From NCBI GenBank assembly GCA_009733575.1, contig ML769679.1:1-64000 (forward strand): a DNA stretch of 64,000 bases, written 5' to 3'. The DNA is from Gymnopus androsaceus JB14. Lineage: Eukaryota; Basidiomycota; Agaricomycetes; Agaricales; Omphalotaceae. Below are positions 12,490-23,955 of this stretch, one piece after another (the stretch's first letter is position 1; every line of letters begins with the position of its first letter). Position numbers and translations under genes: made by a program. The notes under the pieces were generated by a model that was not told the DNA's origin, searched no databases, and worked only from the letters and a program-made list of their open reading frames with translations.

Positions 12490-13187
12490 ATAATAGAAAA
12501 GGAAGCGAAGAAAGAATTGGGATTGAAGATTTCGAGTCGATCAACAAAGCTGCTTAGGTCTGGGATGATGGGCGTCGGAATGAAAGGCTAAATTAATCCA
12601 CTACTACAATCCATCCCTTGGCTTTGAGCCTTGAGGAATTCAGCTGCGGACCTGCTCGCTAGTGCATGGTGTTGAGTTTGGATTCAATGTGGAATTCGAA
12701 GCCATGCGTTTTCCGCCCGTTTGAAACATGCAACAATGCGAGTAGAGTTGATCTTAAGACGAAAAAGGAAGAATCAGAGCGCGGGGCCGAAATTTTAACG
12801 CCATTCGACCAGCGCTTATTGACACTCCGCACTCATTGCTCACATTTTCAGCTCATTAAGAGTCCAATTTGCCCAAGAGACTCACTCGGAGAATGGGCTA
12901 ACAAGAGTAAGACTTCGGTATACCGTCTCAGTAGTCTCGTTGCAGTCTAGTTACTAATTATCTTTCACTGAAAATAGGAATTACGCTTCTTTTCTCCCAC
13001 TTTCACAGCTTCTCGGCCGTGCATTGAATCTCGCTTCTTGTTCGAGCTAGATGCAGGTCTGCTGATATGTTGCTGTATGTGAGCTCATTTTCCTATTTCA
13101 ACGAGTTCAATTAACGACGATCAACCAGAATTGGCCTCATTATCGCGGTTAGCTTGTAGATCCTTCTAGACTAAGTTCTTACGTACG
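12490..13187. other. Intergenic DNA, no supported gene
   Basis: The upstream side of the PARP-like gene contains one 94-codon open frame on the plus strand (12666-12950) with no recognisable motif. An assembly gap follows directly. Confidence 0.4.
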
Positions 13188-13212
13188 NNNNNNNNNNNNN
13201 NNNNNNNNNNNN
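13188..13212. other. Assembly gap (25 N)
   Basis: There are twenty-five N bases between the 3.2 kb copy-1-specific segment and duplication unit B. In the second copy units A and B are directly joined, so this gap marks a place where the assembly may be wrong. Confidence 1.
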
Positions 13213-13822
13213 ATTGAGCAGGTGAGAGATGTATTACATCTCTTCTGTCAGGATGCCTTTGGCTCTATATCGGAGATTAGTGGGCGGTGTTTACCTGGTG
13301 GCTTCATTTGACAGTACCTGCTGAAGTATATAAAGTGGTCTCCTACTGCGTTTTATTCCCCAGTAACAATTGTACCGAGGCAAGTCAAAGCTCCTTTAAG
13401 GTATGTCTTATCTCTCTAACATCATGATGACGGTCTTCATTAATCAACATACAGAAGCTAGTCAAGCAAGTGTACTTTCCCAAAGGTACGCAAATACGAT
13501 ATTATACAGGCTCCCAATACTATATCTTGCCACCATCTAGTATCATTATGCCGCCCTTTTTCAGACCAAATCGACTGATTTCGAGGTCAAAAACACCGGT
13601 AGTAGCACTGACATCACTGCCACCAAGCCTGGGTGGACAGACTGAACCAATCAGCGTCGGGAGCGCAGTATCGTTTGACGGAACTGGGACCTATAAATTC
13701 ATCATCGATGGTGACAATGCGTTCGGCGTCGTGCTCGGTGATGATAATCTCAAAATATCTAAGGGGAAGGCGAAAAGTCCGTCTGGGACGTCGGTCATCG
13801 TCGTTTCTCACATCGGGTCTTA
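13213..13822 (+). repeat. Segmental duplication unit B, copy 1
   Basis: It matches 16905-17514 closely, from ATTGAGCAGG through the block TCGGGTCTTACATCA. The unit contains a promoter with TATATAAAG and the first exons of an unrecognised gene. After 13822 the copies diverge: this copy continues with further coding sequence, the other runs into unrelated DNA. Confidence 0.9.
13327..13335 (+). promoter_or_regulatory. TATA box of the unit-B gene
   Basis: TATATAAAG lies about 50 bases before two short exon-like pieces flanked by GTATGT...ACAG and GTACGC...CTAG. The same element is kept in the second copy at about 17017-17025, which supports a real promoter. Confidence 0.6.
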
Positions 13823-13907
13823 CATCACCCGACATAATGTATCCTCGATGCTTCATGGAAAATCCTTCTCATCTACTATCGACGCACCGTTGAAGTTATG
13901 GTCCACA
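13541..13907 (+). CDS. Unrecognised protein, exon of unit-B gene (copy 1, frame-broken)
   Basis: After a CATCTAG acceptor the exon reads KSTDFEVKNTGSSTDITATK. After one extra G relative to copy 2 it continues in another frame as SFDGTGTYKFIIDGDNAFGV, followed by VVLGDDNLKIS. The exon ends at a GTAAGT donor (TGGTCCACA|GTAAGT). The alternating Thr/Ser/Gly/Val composition suggests a small beta-rich protein. I do not recognise the family. No convincing initiator Met is seen; earlier short exons probably supply it. A second downstream exon near 14015-14060 (APEFGLIIE) may belong. The extra base could be a sequencing error. Confidence 0.5.
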
Positions 13908-14170
13908 GTAAGTATTCAATGTCATCAACACTCCACTGGCCTCGAAGGCAAATTGCTGTTGAAATGCAATTCGAGGCTCTTGGCTCTATATTTTAAGATT
14001 ATATGCAGTCTATTCCAGTAGGTGTTCAGAGCGCGCCCGAATTCGGTTTAATTATCGAACGTAAGTGAAGAGCTTCCTCGTTGGGTCGTAATGCCTTCCT
14101 CAGTACTTAAAATATGAACTCAGCAATAGGTCTCAAGGTCTGCCTTATCTCGTTCATCCCTCCTCACCAG

Positions 14171-15681
14171 ATGTCTACGATTCCATCCGATGTTGGTCGA
14201 CAGTATGTACATTATCTATAGGTTGGAAATCTGCTGATCATTCTCTTTCTCCGAGAAAGAACTGCGCCGGAGGTCTGTTGCGTATACCAGCCCGTCGTGA
14301 ATATGCGAGATGTATTGAAGAATTATATCTAGCTCTATGGGATGCTCTTTAATTATGGGCTCATGGGTTCATTAATAGTACAAGTTTGTAAGTGACTCGT
14401 AGGCCCTCGCCAATTTTATCATTCACATTTTTATAGATCATTACTACACGTCTTTTCCGAAAGACTCGACAGCAACAAAGGCCATTGTCTACACGCTCTT
14501 TCTTTTAGAGCTTACACAGACAGGTATCATGAGCTACTTCGCGTATGTCATCGTTGTTCAGTATTGTCATCATCATACTAAAACTCGCCAAGTTACACAA
14601 TTTTTGGTTCTGGCTACGGGAACCTTGTAGTGTTCGATAAGAGCGCCTTGGAATGGTTTCCAGTCTGTATCCTGGGGTCACTCATAGCAGGGATTGTGCA
14701 ACTGTTCTATGCGCATAGGCTATATATTTTCTCAAGTTCCAAAATTGCAGGAGGAATTATTTCTTTGGTTTGTCTTGGTCTCCCACTATACCCTCGTCGA
14801 GAACTCACTCATGACTTGAATTTCTCCTTATTCGTTGTTTATCGACTTAGCTGGCTCTACTCCAAATTGGCTCTGGAATCGGTCAAGGCATAATCAGCAA
14901 GCTAGTTACAGATAGGTCTAATCTGGCGACAAAGCCCATTTGTGTAACGGCATGTGCTTCTAACCATCTTTTAAGTTAATTAATGACTCCGTCGCGTATA
15001 TCTAGATATGGCTTCTTAGTAGCGCGGTGTGTGATCTAACGATTGCAATCGCAATGACTTACTATGTAAGACAGATCCGCCTTTTGTTCCATGAGCACTT
15101 ATACTCAACTTCCCTTATTTATAATATACACAGCTGAAGCGCCGACAAGTTCTGTCTACACATATCAATCAAGCTATTACAAGACTAGTCCGGTATACTG
15201 TCGAGACTGGATCAATTACCGGTAGGTAATGCTCTATTGATTTACGATGTCGACTAAAGTCTTGGAAAAAAAACAGCGCTTGTAGCTATCATTCAAGTGA
15301 TAGTATTTTTGGCATTCCCCGCCAACAACTTTTTCGAAACTCCAAGTTGGACGCTAGGCAAGCTCTACTCGAACAATCTCCTTGTACGTCTGAGCTTTCC
15401 TGCGCGAACTTGTTGATTCATTTTTCCTTGAGGTGCTGTTGAACGCAAGGGCAGTAATTGTAGGCGGAAGAGGCCAGCAAACTTCGGATGGAGGTGTCTA
15501 CATCAACGAGATACAGCTAAACTCGAGAGGTGCTATCTCCTCGGCCGCTCCCTTGACCGCCCTACGCTCAAAGGATAGGAAAAAGACTAAATTGAATGCT
15601 GGTTCTTCTGGAGTTCATATCACCACGGAGACCAAGAAGTATAATTCCAGAGGTGATTTGGAGGAAGGACCACAATACTAA
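14171..15681 (+). CDS. DUF6534-type multi-pass membrane protein
   Basis: I assign ten exons: 14171-14202, 14260-14272, 14333-14387, 14437-14542, 14593-14767, 14851-14943, 15006-15065, 15134-15221, 15277-15383 and 15433-15681. They give about 325 residues in one frame. Recognisable blocks, in order: TAPELYGMLFNYGLMGS, HYYTSFPKDSTATKA, the membrane segment with LFLLELTQT, SYFAYTIFGSGYGN, EWFPVCILGSLIAGIVQLFY, AHRLYIFSSSKIAGG, WLLSSAVCDLTIAIAMTYY, then VRYTVETGSITALVAIIQV and the closing LNARAVIVGGRG. This is the seven-segment layout of the DUF6534 family, common in Agaricomycetes and of unknown function. The tail after LNAR is polar and presumably cytoplasmic. The stop codon lies inside the first bases of duplicated unit A. 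Confidence 0.85.
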
Positions 15682-16904
15682 CTTCGTTTTATCCCTATGC
15701 ATGATTTCTAATACTGTATTTACCATCTTGTATGATTAATGTTCGATTTCTGCAGCGATACGGTTCGAACCTAGGATCCAGCAAATTGAATTCGACTTCA
15801 ACGGAGTCTCCGGTTAGGAGAGAGGGAGCTGTATAACTTGAATCTTAAGGTTTACCAATCCGGGGTAATCAAGCTGAAATCAAGTTACGCAGGATCTCGA
15901 CTGGAAAAAAGGTACTTCGGAGAGGATAAGGCAGCTCCGGAGTTGGGTTACGCGAATGATGATGGTCACCGTCAAGTGCTTGTTCGTCGATTCATCGGAC
16001 AGACGTTACAATGAGTAAGGAATTAGTTGAATCCTCATCATTATTTTTCGTCCTTTGTTACCCATTTACTTATGCTAACCTGGTTTTCATTGTCCGGTGG
16101 ACTGGCTGAGGCACACGTGGTTTAAATGCTGGATCTGATATCGTTAGCTTTGACCGGCCAAGGCTGCCAGTGAGGACTTCTCGCGATTCTGATATTAGCG
16201 GTCTACTAATAGAAATCTAAATCGTCGTTGTGTGAAGCTCTAAGTAGAATGGATCCTCATTTCCAAATCTTCTGCGAGATTGGGAATTGAAGAGCTAGTT
16301 GAAATATCTTCGGCTCCTACTACGATGTCCAGTGCATGAGCAGAGTGAGCTGGTCGTGCGGCAAATAACAAGTCAGACTGAACGATGCTTGAGCGTAAAG
16401 TTTGATCGTCGACAGCACTTCCAAAACCCACTCGTTAGGCAATGAGGGAAGGCGCAATGCCCTGGATTGGGACATAACCCTGTTCATATGTCTGTCATGG
16501 CTTTATGCGAGAGCATGCATGGAAGCATCCAGCGAGATGTCTGTCGGCTCCTCACAGTAATACGTACTTATTTCACTCTGTCATACCTAACATGAGTCTG
16601 AGTGGCCAGCTAGATTGGTATTAGGATACTTATCATCTGATACAAAACCTGCTGGTATCTGTTACATTCCATCTCTCATTTCCCAATACTTACACCTCCG
16701 CGTCATATAGGAATCTAATTATCATCGATACGAAACCTCCGGTATCTATTCCATTCAATCTTTCATTTCCTAATACTTACACCATCGCGTCACATTATCA
16801 GTAGCTTATTCATTTGCCTCAATCTTATTGAATATATACGTGAAAACATGCTCAATATCAATTGTCTCTCGCAGCAGGCTTGTATCCTCTTTCATAGCGG
16901 TTCA
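15675..16904. repeat. Segmental duplication unit A, copy 2
   Basis: This is the second copy of 8578-9982. It begins within the last codons of the DUF6534 gene and runs directly into unit B at TTCAATTGAGCAGG. It has the arm and loop of the hairpin motif only once (about 16500-16580). Confidence 0.9.
16240..16470 (-). pseudogene. Terminal exon fragment of a multi-pass membrane protein (copy 2)
   Basis: It is the counterpart of 9126-9347 and nearly identical in its C-terminal part (VDDQTLRSS, HSAHALDIVVGAEDIS). The upstream half contains a TAA within the IAPxLIA block, so this copy cannot encode the intact exon. Conservation of both copies reflects recent duplication rather than function. Confidence 0.55.
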
Positions 16905-17514
16905 ATTGAGCAGGTGAGATGTATTACATCTCTTCTGTCAGGATGCCTTTGGCTCTATGCGAGATTAGTGGGCGGTGTTTACCTGGTGGCTTCATTTGAC
17001 AGTACCTGCTGAAGTATATAAAGTGGTCTCCTACTGCGTTTTATTCCCCAGTAACAATTGTACCGAGGCAGTCAAAGCTCCTTTAAGGTATGTCTTATCT
17101 CTCTAACATCATGATGACGGTCTTCATTATCAACATACAGAAGCAAGTCAGCAAGTGTACTTTCCCAAAGGTACGCAACATACGATATTATACAGGCTCC
17201 CAATACTATATCTTGCCACCATCTAGTATCATTATGCCGCCCTTTATTCAGACCCAAATCGACTGATTTCGAGGTCAAAAACACCGGTAGTAGCACCGAC
17301 ATCACTGCCACCAAGCCTGGTGGACAGACTGAACCAATCAGCACCGGGAGCGCAGTATCGTTTGACGGAACTGGGACCTATAAATTCATCATCGATGGCG
17401 ACAATGCGTTCGGCGTCGTGCTCGGTGATGATAATCTCAAAATATCTGAGGGGAAGGCGAAAAGTCCGTCTGGGACGTCGGTCATCGTCGTTTCTCACAT
17501 CGGGTCTTACATCA
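16905..17514 (+). repeat. Segmental duplication unit B, copy 2
   Basis: This is the second copy of 13213-13822, directly adjoining unit A. After 17514 (TTACATCA) the sequence is unrelated to that following copy 1. Confidence 0.9.
17227..17514 (+). pseudogene. Unit-B gene, copy 2, truncated
   Basis: From about 17260 this copy reads without a break STDFEVKNTGSSTDIT, ATKPGGQTEPISTG, SFDGTGTYKFIIDGDNAFGV and SVIVVSHIGSYI. It therefore supplies the correct frame for the broken copy 1. Its own 5' part has small insertions relative to copy 1, and its 3' part is missing beyond the duplication boundary. A truncated gene is the simplest reading. Confidence 0.5.
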
Positions 17515-18026
17515 GTAAAACATACATCGGCCTTTCACTAGTAGTGCGTTTCGGAGGAAGAGGATAGTTGACCTCCTCGATATGGTTTAATCTGTGCTGA
17601 GCCCCCATTTTTCCACGTACTACTGAGATGTAACGAATTGTTTGATCGTTTGCTATGGGAGTGTGGAACCTGCGTTCTTGCATCTTTTTTAACGTGCTCG
17701 TAATAATAATCGAACGTGATCAAAATTAGCTTGAATTAGCTCGAACTCGGCTGCTACGCGAGCTTACAAGAAAGATCTGCTACAAAATCCTATATATAGA
17801 TCTCATGCCTTTGATTGTATTCTACTCCAGCTCCCTGAGTCCTGAGCCATTACAGTACTCATCACTGCATTCTACAACTCTTTTCATTCTTAGCCTCAGA
17901 GGCCTGACTTTGAACATACATACTAGTAGAGTCATGTAAGATTGTACATATCAATCATTGCTGTTCACAACATGTCTTCCACTCGCAGCGCGTAATACAG
18001 AGAACCTCAGTTCATTATATCAGCCA
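17515..18026. other. Intergenic DNA with an orphan TATA-type promoter
   Basis: CTATATATAGATC at about 17790 is followed by a pyrimidine-rich stretch that looks like a 5' leader on the plus strand. No coding exon follows, because the next gene is convergent on the minus strand. It may be the promoter of a lost gene. Confidence 0.35.
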
Positions 18027-19218
18027 TCACCGTAGTATCGATGCATGCCAAGCGGCCCTCGTCGCGGCCCCAACCATCATATTTGCAGTCATCTGGTTGC
18101 TCTGCATGGTACAAGTAATAGTCAGGACTCAGACCCACTCGAAAGGTCATAAAATGTAGCAAAGTACGTACAATCCTCATCATCATAACCTGGTTCCAAG
18201 TATTGTCTTGCTGCATCAACGCTGCACAAACAAGATGTGTATTACTATCTGAGATCGGATCGAGGAATATCGGAGCGAGATGTTTGGATGAACATTCAAG
18301 GACGACAAGAACGTACCTATCTGCTCCTCTGGTTTCTGTGCGAGTTCCTTGAGCTCCTCAAGCTTTGCCGCAATGTGGGTAGGGAGGTTTGACCTCAATT
18401 GGATTGTGTTCTCCCCGGCCCTCTTGAATTTTAGGAAGAAGAACCGACTGTCATAGAAACAGAGCGTAGAATCAGGCTGAATACACCATCCTGAGTTAAG
18501 CTGGCCGAATTCGACCAGCGCCTGTCAGTAACAGTAAAATCACTCATGAGTGATGACAATATTGATGTACGGCTCGAAATAATGGATTATTCACCTTGTA
18601 CAGCGGATGGTCTTCCGAAGTGATGTCCTCCTGATCATAACTCGGATAGAAACCGGCTTCGAAGAGGAAAATGCCCGTCTTGCCTTTTCCAAACAGCATA
18701 CCCGCGATGCCAATGTCGAAATTCGGTACCTCACGCTGCAATTCCAAAAGTTGCTGGCTAAAGTGATCAGGGAGTACAGCGTTCCACTGGCCTTTGCTTT
18801 TGCCTGTGGAAAAGTAATGACTGTTGTCCTCGCTGTCAGGAAACGAAATGACATTCCCAGCGAGTTGGTCCTGGATATTCTGGTTGAGGTTTGTGTTGAA
18901 ATAGACTAGTGATTACGATGTTTAATTAGAAGGATGATAGATTCGTTTGGGCCACTTACACTTATTGGTGGCATTATTATACTCAATCCATGTATTGCCA
19001 GCCTTGCTCATACTGTGGTGAGGGTATCAGATGGGGTACAACTAGGATATGAGTATGGAGGCGGACCTTATCCACTTGCTGAAACTAATGTTCAACGTTG
19101 TCTTTGCATGATCCGTAAATGAAGGTGACATGTTCTCCACAAAGTGGAGTCGCCCATGACCGACATAGTATGAATCGGGAGAAGGACCAAATACGACAAT
19201 GGTGTTTGGGTTGCTCAT
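18027..19218 (-). CDS. Conserved basidiomycete protein of unknown function, six exons
   Basis: Exons on the minus strand: 19218-19067, 19012-18960, 18905-18595, 18521-18317, 18221-18172 and 18101-18027. Phases agree throughout and give about 281 residues. The N-terminus MSNPNTIVVFGPSPDSYYVG is followed by GHGRLHFVENM, then TTLNISFSKWI. Later blocks are FPDSEDNSHYFSTGKSKGQW, FDIGIAGMLFGKGKTGIFLF, LNSGWCIQPDSTLCFYDSRF and NLPTHIAAKLEELKELAQ. I recall this N-terminal pattern from unannotated Agaricomycete proteins but know no function. There is no signal peptide or membrane segment, so a cytosolic protein is likely. GKGKTG resembles but does not satisfy a Walker A motif. Confidence 0.85.
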
Positions 19219-19674
19219 CGTTTGGAGGAGGGATTCTAATGACTAGAATCTTTTATCACAGAAAATGCGGCAGTGTAATGATTGACTTGTGACAGCGACA
19301 ATTTGCACTAACTTGGTAAAATCATCTTACAGTCATTTGCATCTGAGTTCGGAATGATGTTTGCATATTTTCTATTTGTTCGAGGTGATCACCATCCCTA
19401 AAACAATAGAGTCAGGCCTGCTGGTACATTTTATATTGAATCAAATGATAACAAACCAGACATAAGCGAAAAAAAATCAAACATCATCCAAACTCTGATG
19501 CAAATGACTGAAAGAGAGAGGAGCACAATCACCTTTATCACCACTCAACTCCCACCTCCTCCTCTACTCCAATAGGTCTCAGCAGAAGAAAGACAGAAGA
19601 TTGATGATGGGATTCGGCTTTCTTGGATGTCAAGCAGGACCAAGGGGGTCCAAAAAAAAGTTTTTTTTCAACCT
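19219..19674. other. Intergenic DNA
   Basis: This is the upstream region of the minus-strand gene, followed by repeat sequence. I see no additional gene. Confidence 0.5.
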
Positions 19675-20510
19675 TTGTGTCAGCAACTAGTTCCCCACAA
19701 CATGAGGTACCAGGCATCATGACTTCTGACTTAGGCACAAAGAAACAAATGATGAGGAAAAGAGAAGGAGAAGATATTGAGAACTAGGAGGTATTGACAA
19801 GATTGAAGCTAAGGACTATGCTACAGCTACAGCTACTATATATACTACTGTACAAGCCCTAGACCCATAACCCTCTACCCTATACATAAGGTAACAATGC
19901 ATAAAACTATGAAGTACTGTACCATTTTGATCACTTCATTGGTCACGGGTTACAGGGGCCCCCAGTGAAATGAAATGTCACAGTTTGTCCCATGTCACAG
20001 CAGCCAATGACAATCTTTTTTTTTTTGATTTTTGCGGGCACCCTCTGGGTGCCTGACCCAATTTGGTAAGAAAATTTCATAAAAAATTTGTTTGGTCACA
20101 GGTGACAGGTCCCACCAATCCCAAACAAAATCTAAATTCGTTGGGTTGGTCACAGGTCACACCTCCAAATGAAGTGCTCCAAATGTTACAGTACAACAGT
20201 ATCAACATCTGTAAGTAAGAAGTGATTGTACATACATATCCAGCACTGAATGTAGCATCCTAGCATGAGGTGTGATTGAAGTGATTGAAGGATGATCATA
20301 TGATCAAGGACTATGATTAAGGATCAAACAATCATCTAAGATTGTACATGTGTTGATGAACTATAAAGTATGAAACATAAGTAAACAACACAGCCACATG
20401 CCTAAACAAGTGCACACTTAAGTAAGGGCCAAGGAAATATAAAGGTAAACAAAGGAAATGATAAGTAATAATGTCTATGTGGGAGATAAGATAAGGATGT
20501 TCATAACATT
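19675..20510. repeat. Repeat family R1, copy 2 (with MITE insertion)
   Basis: It is collinear with 1501-2050. It is interrupted by a 275-bp TA-flanked MITE at 19917-20191 exactly where copy 1 reads GAAGTACAACAGTATC. Confidence 0.8.
19917..20191. mobile_element. TA-flanked MITE (CTGTACC family), 275 bp
   Basis: The left end is CTGTACCATTTTGATCACTT and the right end reads AAATGTTACAG, with TA on each side. Repeat R1 copy 1 and copy 3 both carry the uninterrupted target GAAGTACAACAGTATC. The interior has GGTCACAGGT-type direct repeats like those in the 6176 and 56211 elements. Confidence 0.92.
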
Positions 20511-20826
20511 TGGGACTGGACCCTCCCTCCCTTCATGTAATTTTTTGGGTCATGTGACTATCAAATGAGGCAACTATGAGACACTGATCGTGATTGCACC
20601 TTATTGTGCTGGTCTTTTGCCCTTTGTACATGCTCTACATAACTAATTAGCTTTTGTAAACTCTTTACCTCACTCTGGATACCATATAGCAAATTTGGCT
20701 CTATAGATTTACCTACTTGTGTTCAAACCGCCAAATTCTCACGCCCAAATGTGGATCGATCTTAAGATAAAAGATATGATAAAGGGGAGATAAGGATTAT
20801 GCCGGACTGCCCTCCGTCCTCGGCAT

Positions 20827-22340
20827 CTAGCCCGGAGCCGGAGAGATCAAGAAATCGATGCATTGTACAAAATGGTACAAGTCGAAACGGTGTAAAGTAA
20901 CAGTATAACTATCATTAATGTCCGCTTCAAAGGTACCAGGAGTTGGATCTGTAGGAATGTTGACTTTGGAAAGAAGTTGTTGAAGACTGAGAAGGAAAAG
21001 GAAACTCATCAAGTATTTCAACATCAGCAAAACCTGTGCAGCGCTCATAGCACTCATAGCAGCCATAGAAAGGGTACCCTCTGTCCAGAGCTATGGATTG
21101 CTATGAAGTGCTATGGAATGCTATAAGAGCGACAGAGATCACAAAAATGTCATCTGTCAGAATAACATTCAATACAAAATATATTATTCAGTTGAATTGT
21201 TCTCCTGGCTTGCGAAACCATTGCAAGACTACAGATAATCATTAAAATAATTTATTGACTCATTTGTAGTACTAGCACAATGTAGCAAGACTAGTATAAT
21301 GATTTCTACATTAGTACTACTATTGTTACTACTCATGAGTGATGACTGCTGGCAATGCCTGTTAGTAGAATACTTGAAAGAAAGCAGGCACTCACTGTTG
21401 GAAGAATCTTAGAGGGAAAGAAGTTGATGTTACGACGTTGCAATGATGCGTGTCAACTCTTACATAGTGCCCACCGGCACCCACGGAGTTGAATGACAGA
21501 TGATGAGATGTCGAAACAAGTTTGACAGTTGGCACGAATATTCAACAACCCCACAGGAGCTCATAGCACCTTATAGCACCTCATAGTTCTGTAGAGAACT
21601 ATGGCTGCTATGGTCTGCTATAGCTTGCTAGGGTTTTAAGGTCCAATTCAATTCAGTTTATTTGCTAAATTTTCAATGAATCATGAATTGCACCAGTGCA
21701 AGATTTTTTGAAACCTGGATGAACTGTAAACTGGCACTGGTTTAAATGGTCCATCAGTGCAATCTTTAGCAGTGCATTTTTCAGTGCAGTTCAATGCAAT
21801 TCACAATTTAAACTGACTTGAACTGGTCATTCTTATATCTAAAGATAGAGTACCTCAGCATAATAATGCCAACCCAGCTGGTAATTGTCCTGTTTATCAT
21901 GTATATACTATTGGAAATGTAATTTCAGCATGATAAGAGTGCTCAAAGCTCTGTTTGTATTAATATTAATTTGCACAGATTTAAACTGATGCAAGGCAGT
22001 TTAAGTAATTTTCAAAAATTGAATGCACCATGAACTGGCACTGATTTAAACTGTGCATCAGTGCAGCCTTCAGCGGTGCATTTTGCAGTGCAATCCAATG
22101 CAATTCACAGTTTATTTGCAGTTCATTGAATTGGACCTTAAAACTCTATAGCTTGCTATGGCTGCTATGACCACCACCCAGGTTTTGCTGATGAATGTTG
22201 AATTCGTTCAGCATGCATGTTGGTATAGGTACAGAGGATGTTCGCTTGCGGGGTGACTTTGACATAGCAGATAAGCGAGTGAGGTGTTGCGTAAGCCTTA
22301 GTGAGTGAATGGAAAGGTGTCGCGTTGACGCAAAGTTCAA
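20827..22340 (-). pseudogene. Possible captured gene fragments inside the TIR element
   Basis: On the minus strand 22340-22192 encodes MNFASTRHLSIHSLRLTQHL and on to PTCMLNEFN. 21540-21455 encodes CQTCFDISSSVIQLRGCRW before a GTAAGA donor, and 20995-20827 encodes a frame with TFEADINDSYTVTLHRFDLY. The first two pieces could be one coding sequence split by the insertion. I recognise no family. Chance open frames are possible, so this is tentative. Confidence 0.3.
21638..22139. mobile_element. Nested TIR element, about 500 bp
   Basis: The left end is AAGGTCCAATTCAATTCAGT and the right end GAATTGGACCTT; both are preceded or followed by TTTTAA or TTAAAA. The interior consists of repeated ACTGGCACTGGTTTAAA and CAGTGCA words. 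It has no coding capacity. Confidence 0.65.
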
Positions 22341-22555
22341 AGTAATTTGATTCCGACAGTTTACATCAAATGGGGCGGAGGCTCCGGATTTAGTAATCTT
22401 TACTTTCTTATCATAGCATTTATCTTATGATCAAGCCGCATTTGGGCGTGAGAATTTGGCGGTTGGGCAAAACTGGATTTACCTCTACACTACATGCCAT
22501 ACAAAATTTGCTGTAAAACTTTGCAAATTTTACTGGCCCGAAACATCCCTATTCA

Positions 22556-22925
22556 TGAGTATTTAAAGATTTGTTAAAATTTTCCCAATCAGTCCAATAT
22601 TTGAGTCAAAAAAAAGGACAGCTGATTCATGCTGTATCAAATGACTTGAAAATTGAGCTGAATTTTGAAGATTCAACACAACTTAAATATACCCCAATAT
22701 ATGAGATATCACAGGTCTTTTCATTGCTTCTGAAGGAACAGCAGAAATGTCATATATCAGGATATATTTAAGCTGTGCTGAATCTTCAAAATTCAGCTCA
22801 ATTTTTGACTCATTTGATACAGCATGAATCAGCTGTCCCTTTTTTTGACTCAAATACTGGACTGATTGGGAAAATTTCAACAAAGCTTTCAATACTAATG
22901 AATACATAAATTTCAGTATATGGTT
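22556..22925. repeat. Hairpin formed by two inverted terminal segments of the CACACC family
   Basis: The block GTATTTAAAGATTTGTT...TTTTCCCAATCAGTCC at 22556-22770 is followed by its reverse complement at 22770-22910. Both match the long inverted ends of the 36818-42150 element, so this is a collapsed or solo fold-back of that family. Confidence 0.7.
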
Positions 22926-23955
22926 CTATAGTCCCAACATATTTTTGGTCAAGTTATAGGTGTAGCCTACACCTATCTTTTGCACTCCAATTTTTTTGAG
23001 AGAGGCAATCTGTCCTAATACAATATGACTATCAAGTTGAAATTCTGTGTGTCCCCAGTTAGCCTTCAAGACAGGCTCAATAATCAAGCTTCTGTCTAAT
23101 CCCCGCCCGTCACTTTCCATGGCCACGAGTATAACCACATAAAGTTTTCAATTTCTTCAAACTCCACATAGTTATGTACACAGCTGTAAGGTTCAATTAA
23201 TTTTTTATTAGAGTGGTAATGCTACATATAAAGTACATGAAATTATCCTTGTGAGAGTGTTTCAACAGTATTAGTACCTGGTAGTACTAAGATTAGTAGG
23301 TATTTGACTACTATCTTATCTAGATATACCATATATAGGTGTGGGAATACTGACATAGTATTGTACTCCCCTCCAAATGTCCAGAAGAAAAAAATTTTGA
23401 CCTGCAGTCACTATTTTTTCTTTTTCTTGAGCCCCCTTGCTTATAGACATCCTCTGCTATATCTTAGGCCTAAAGCAGTCACCTCTAGGAGGCTGTCATT
23501 GTTTTGCAAGAATTCTCACTAGAGGGGCCTGTAAAGTGGAAGCAAATTTTTGCAGATACTTTTTATTCCCCAATATATTTTATAGATTAGTCAAATTAAG
23601 ATTGGACTGGTAGATACATTTAAATATAGGGGCCAGCTGCTGATAATATATTCTGTTTACAACTTTGTTCACTTTTCTTGATGCTTCAACACGCAATGGA
23701 GTCAACATATCCTTTAACTCTCTCTCAAGAGCTGGATGCTGTCAAGGACAATTCTCACAACATACTTTGATGGAAATCTTCAATGTTGCAGAAGTCAAAG
23801 GCAATTGGACTACATTCTTTCCCTGAATAGGGATGTTTTGCTGCAGCAAAATTTGCCAGTGGCAGAGGCAAAATTTGCCGCAGCAAAACATCCCTAATGA
23901 AGCTGACCAAATTCTTGCACTTTGACTTTGCATACTCATATACTTTTCTACTCAG

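Larger units (their letters stand above)
20726..22464. mobile_element. TIR element of 1.74 kb with gene-like interior and nested insertions
   Basis: The ends are AACCGCCAAATTCTCACGCC and its reverse complement, with similarity continuing for about 60 bases including CCCAAATG and GATAAA words. The interior has a CpG-rich part (20790-20880), which is unusual here, and minus-strand coding-like pieces. It is also hit by a CATCAGCAAAACC element (about 21021-22200), which in turn contains a TIR element at 21638-22139. No transposase is seen. I infer a non-autonomous element that may have captured host sequence. Confidence 0.6.

Noticed and set aside
15750..15800. GGTTCGAACC near duplicated unit A, resembling a tRNA B box
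   Set aside because: No A box, acceptor stem or anticodon arm at proper distance on either strand.
18600..18860. Plus-strand 100-codon frame opposite the conserved gene
   Set aside because: The minus strand carries a complete, phase-consistent six-exon gene with family-typical blocks.
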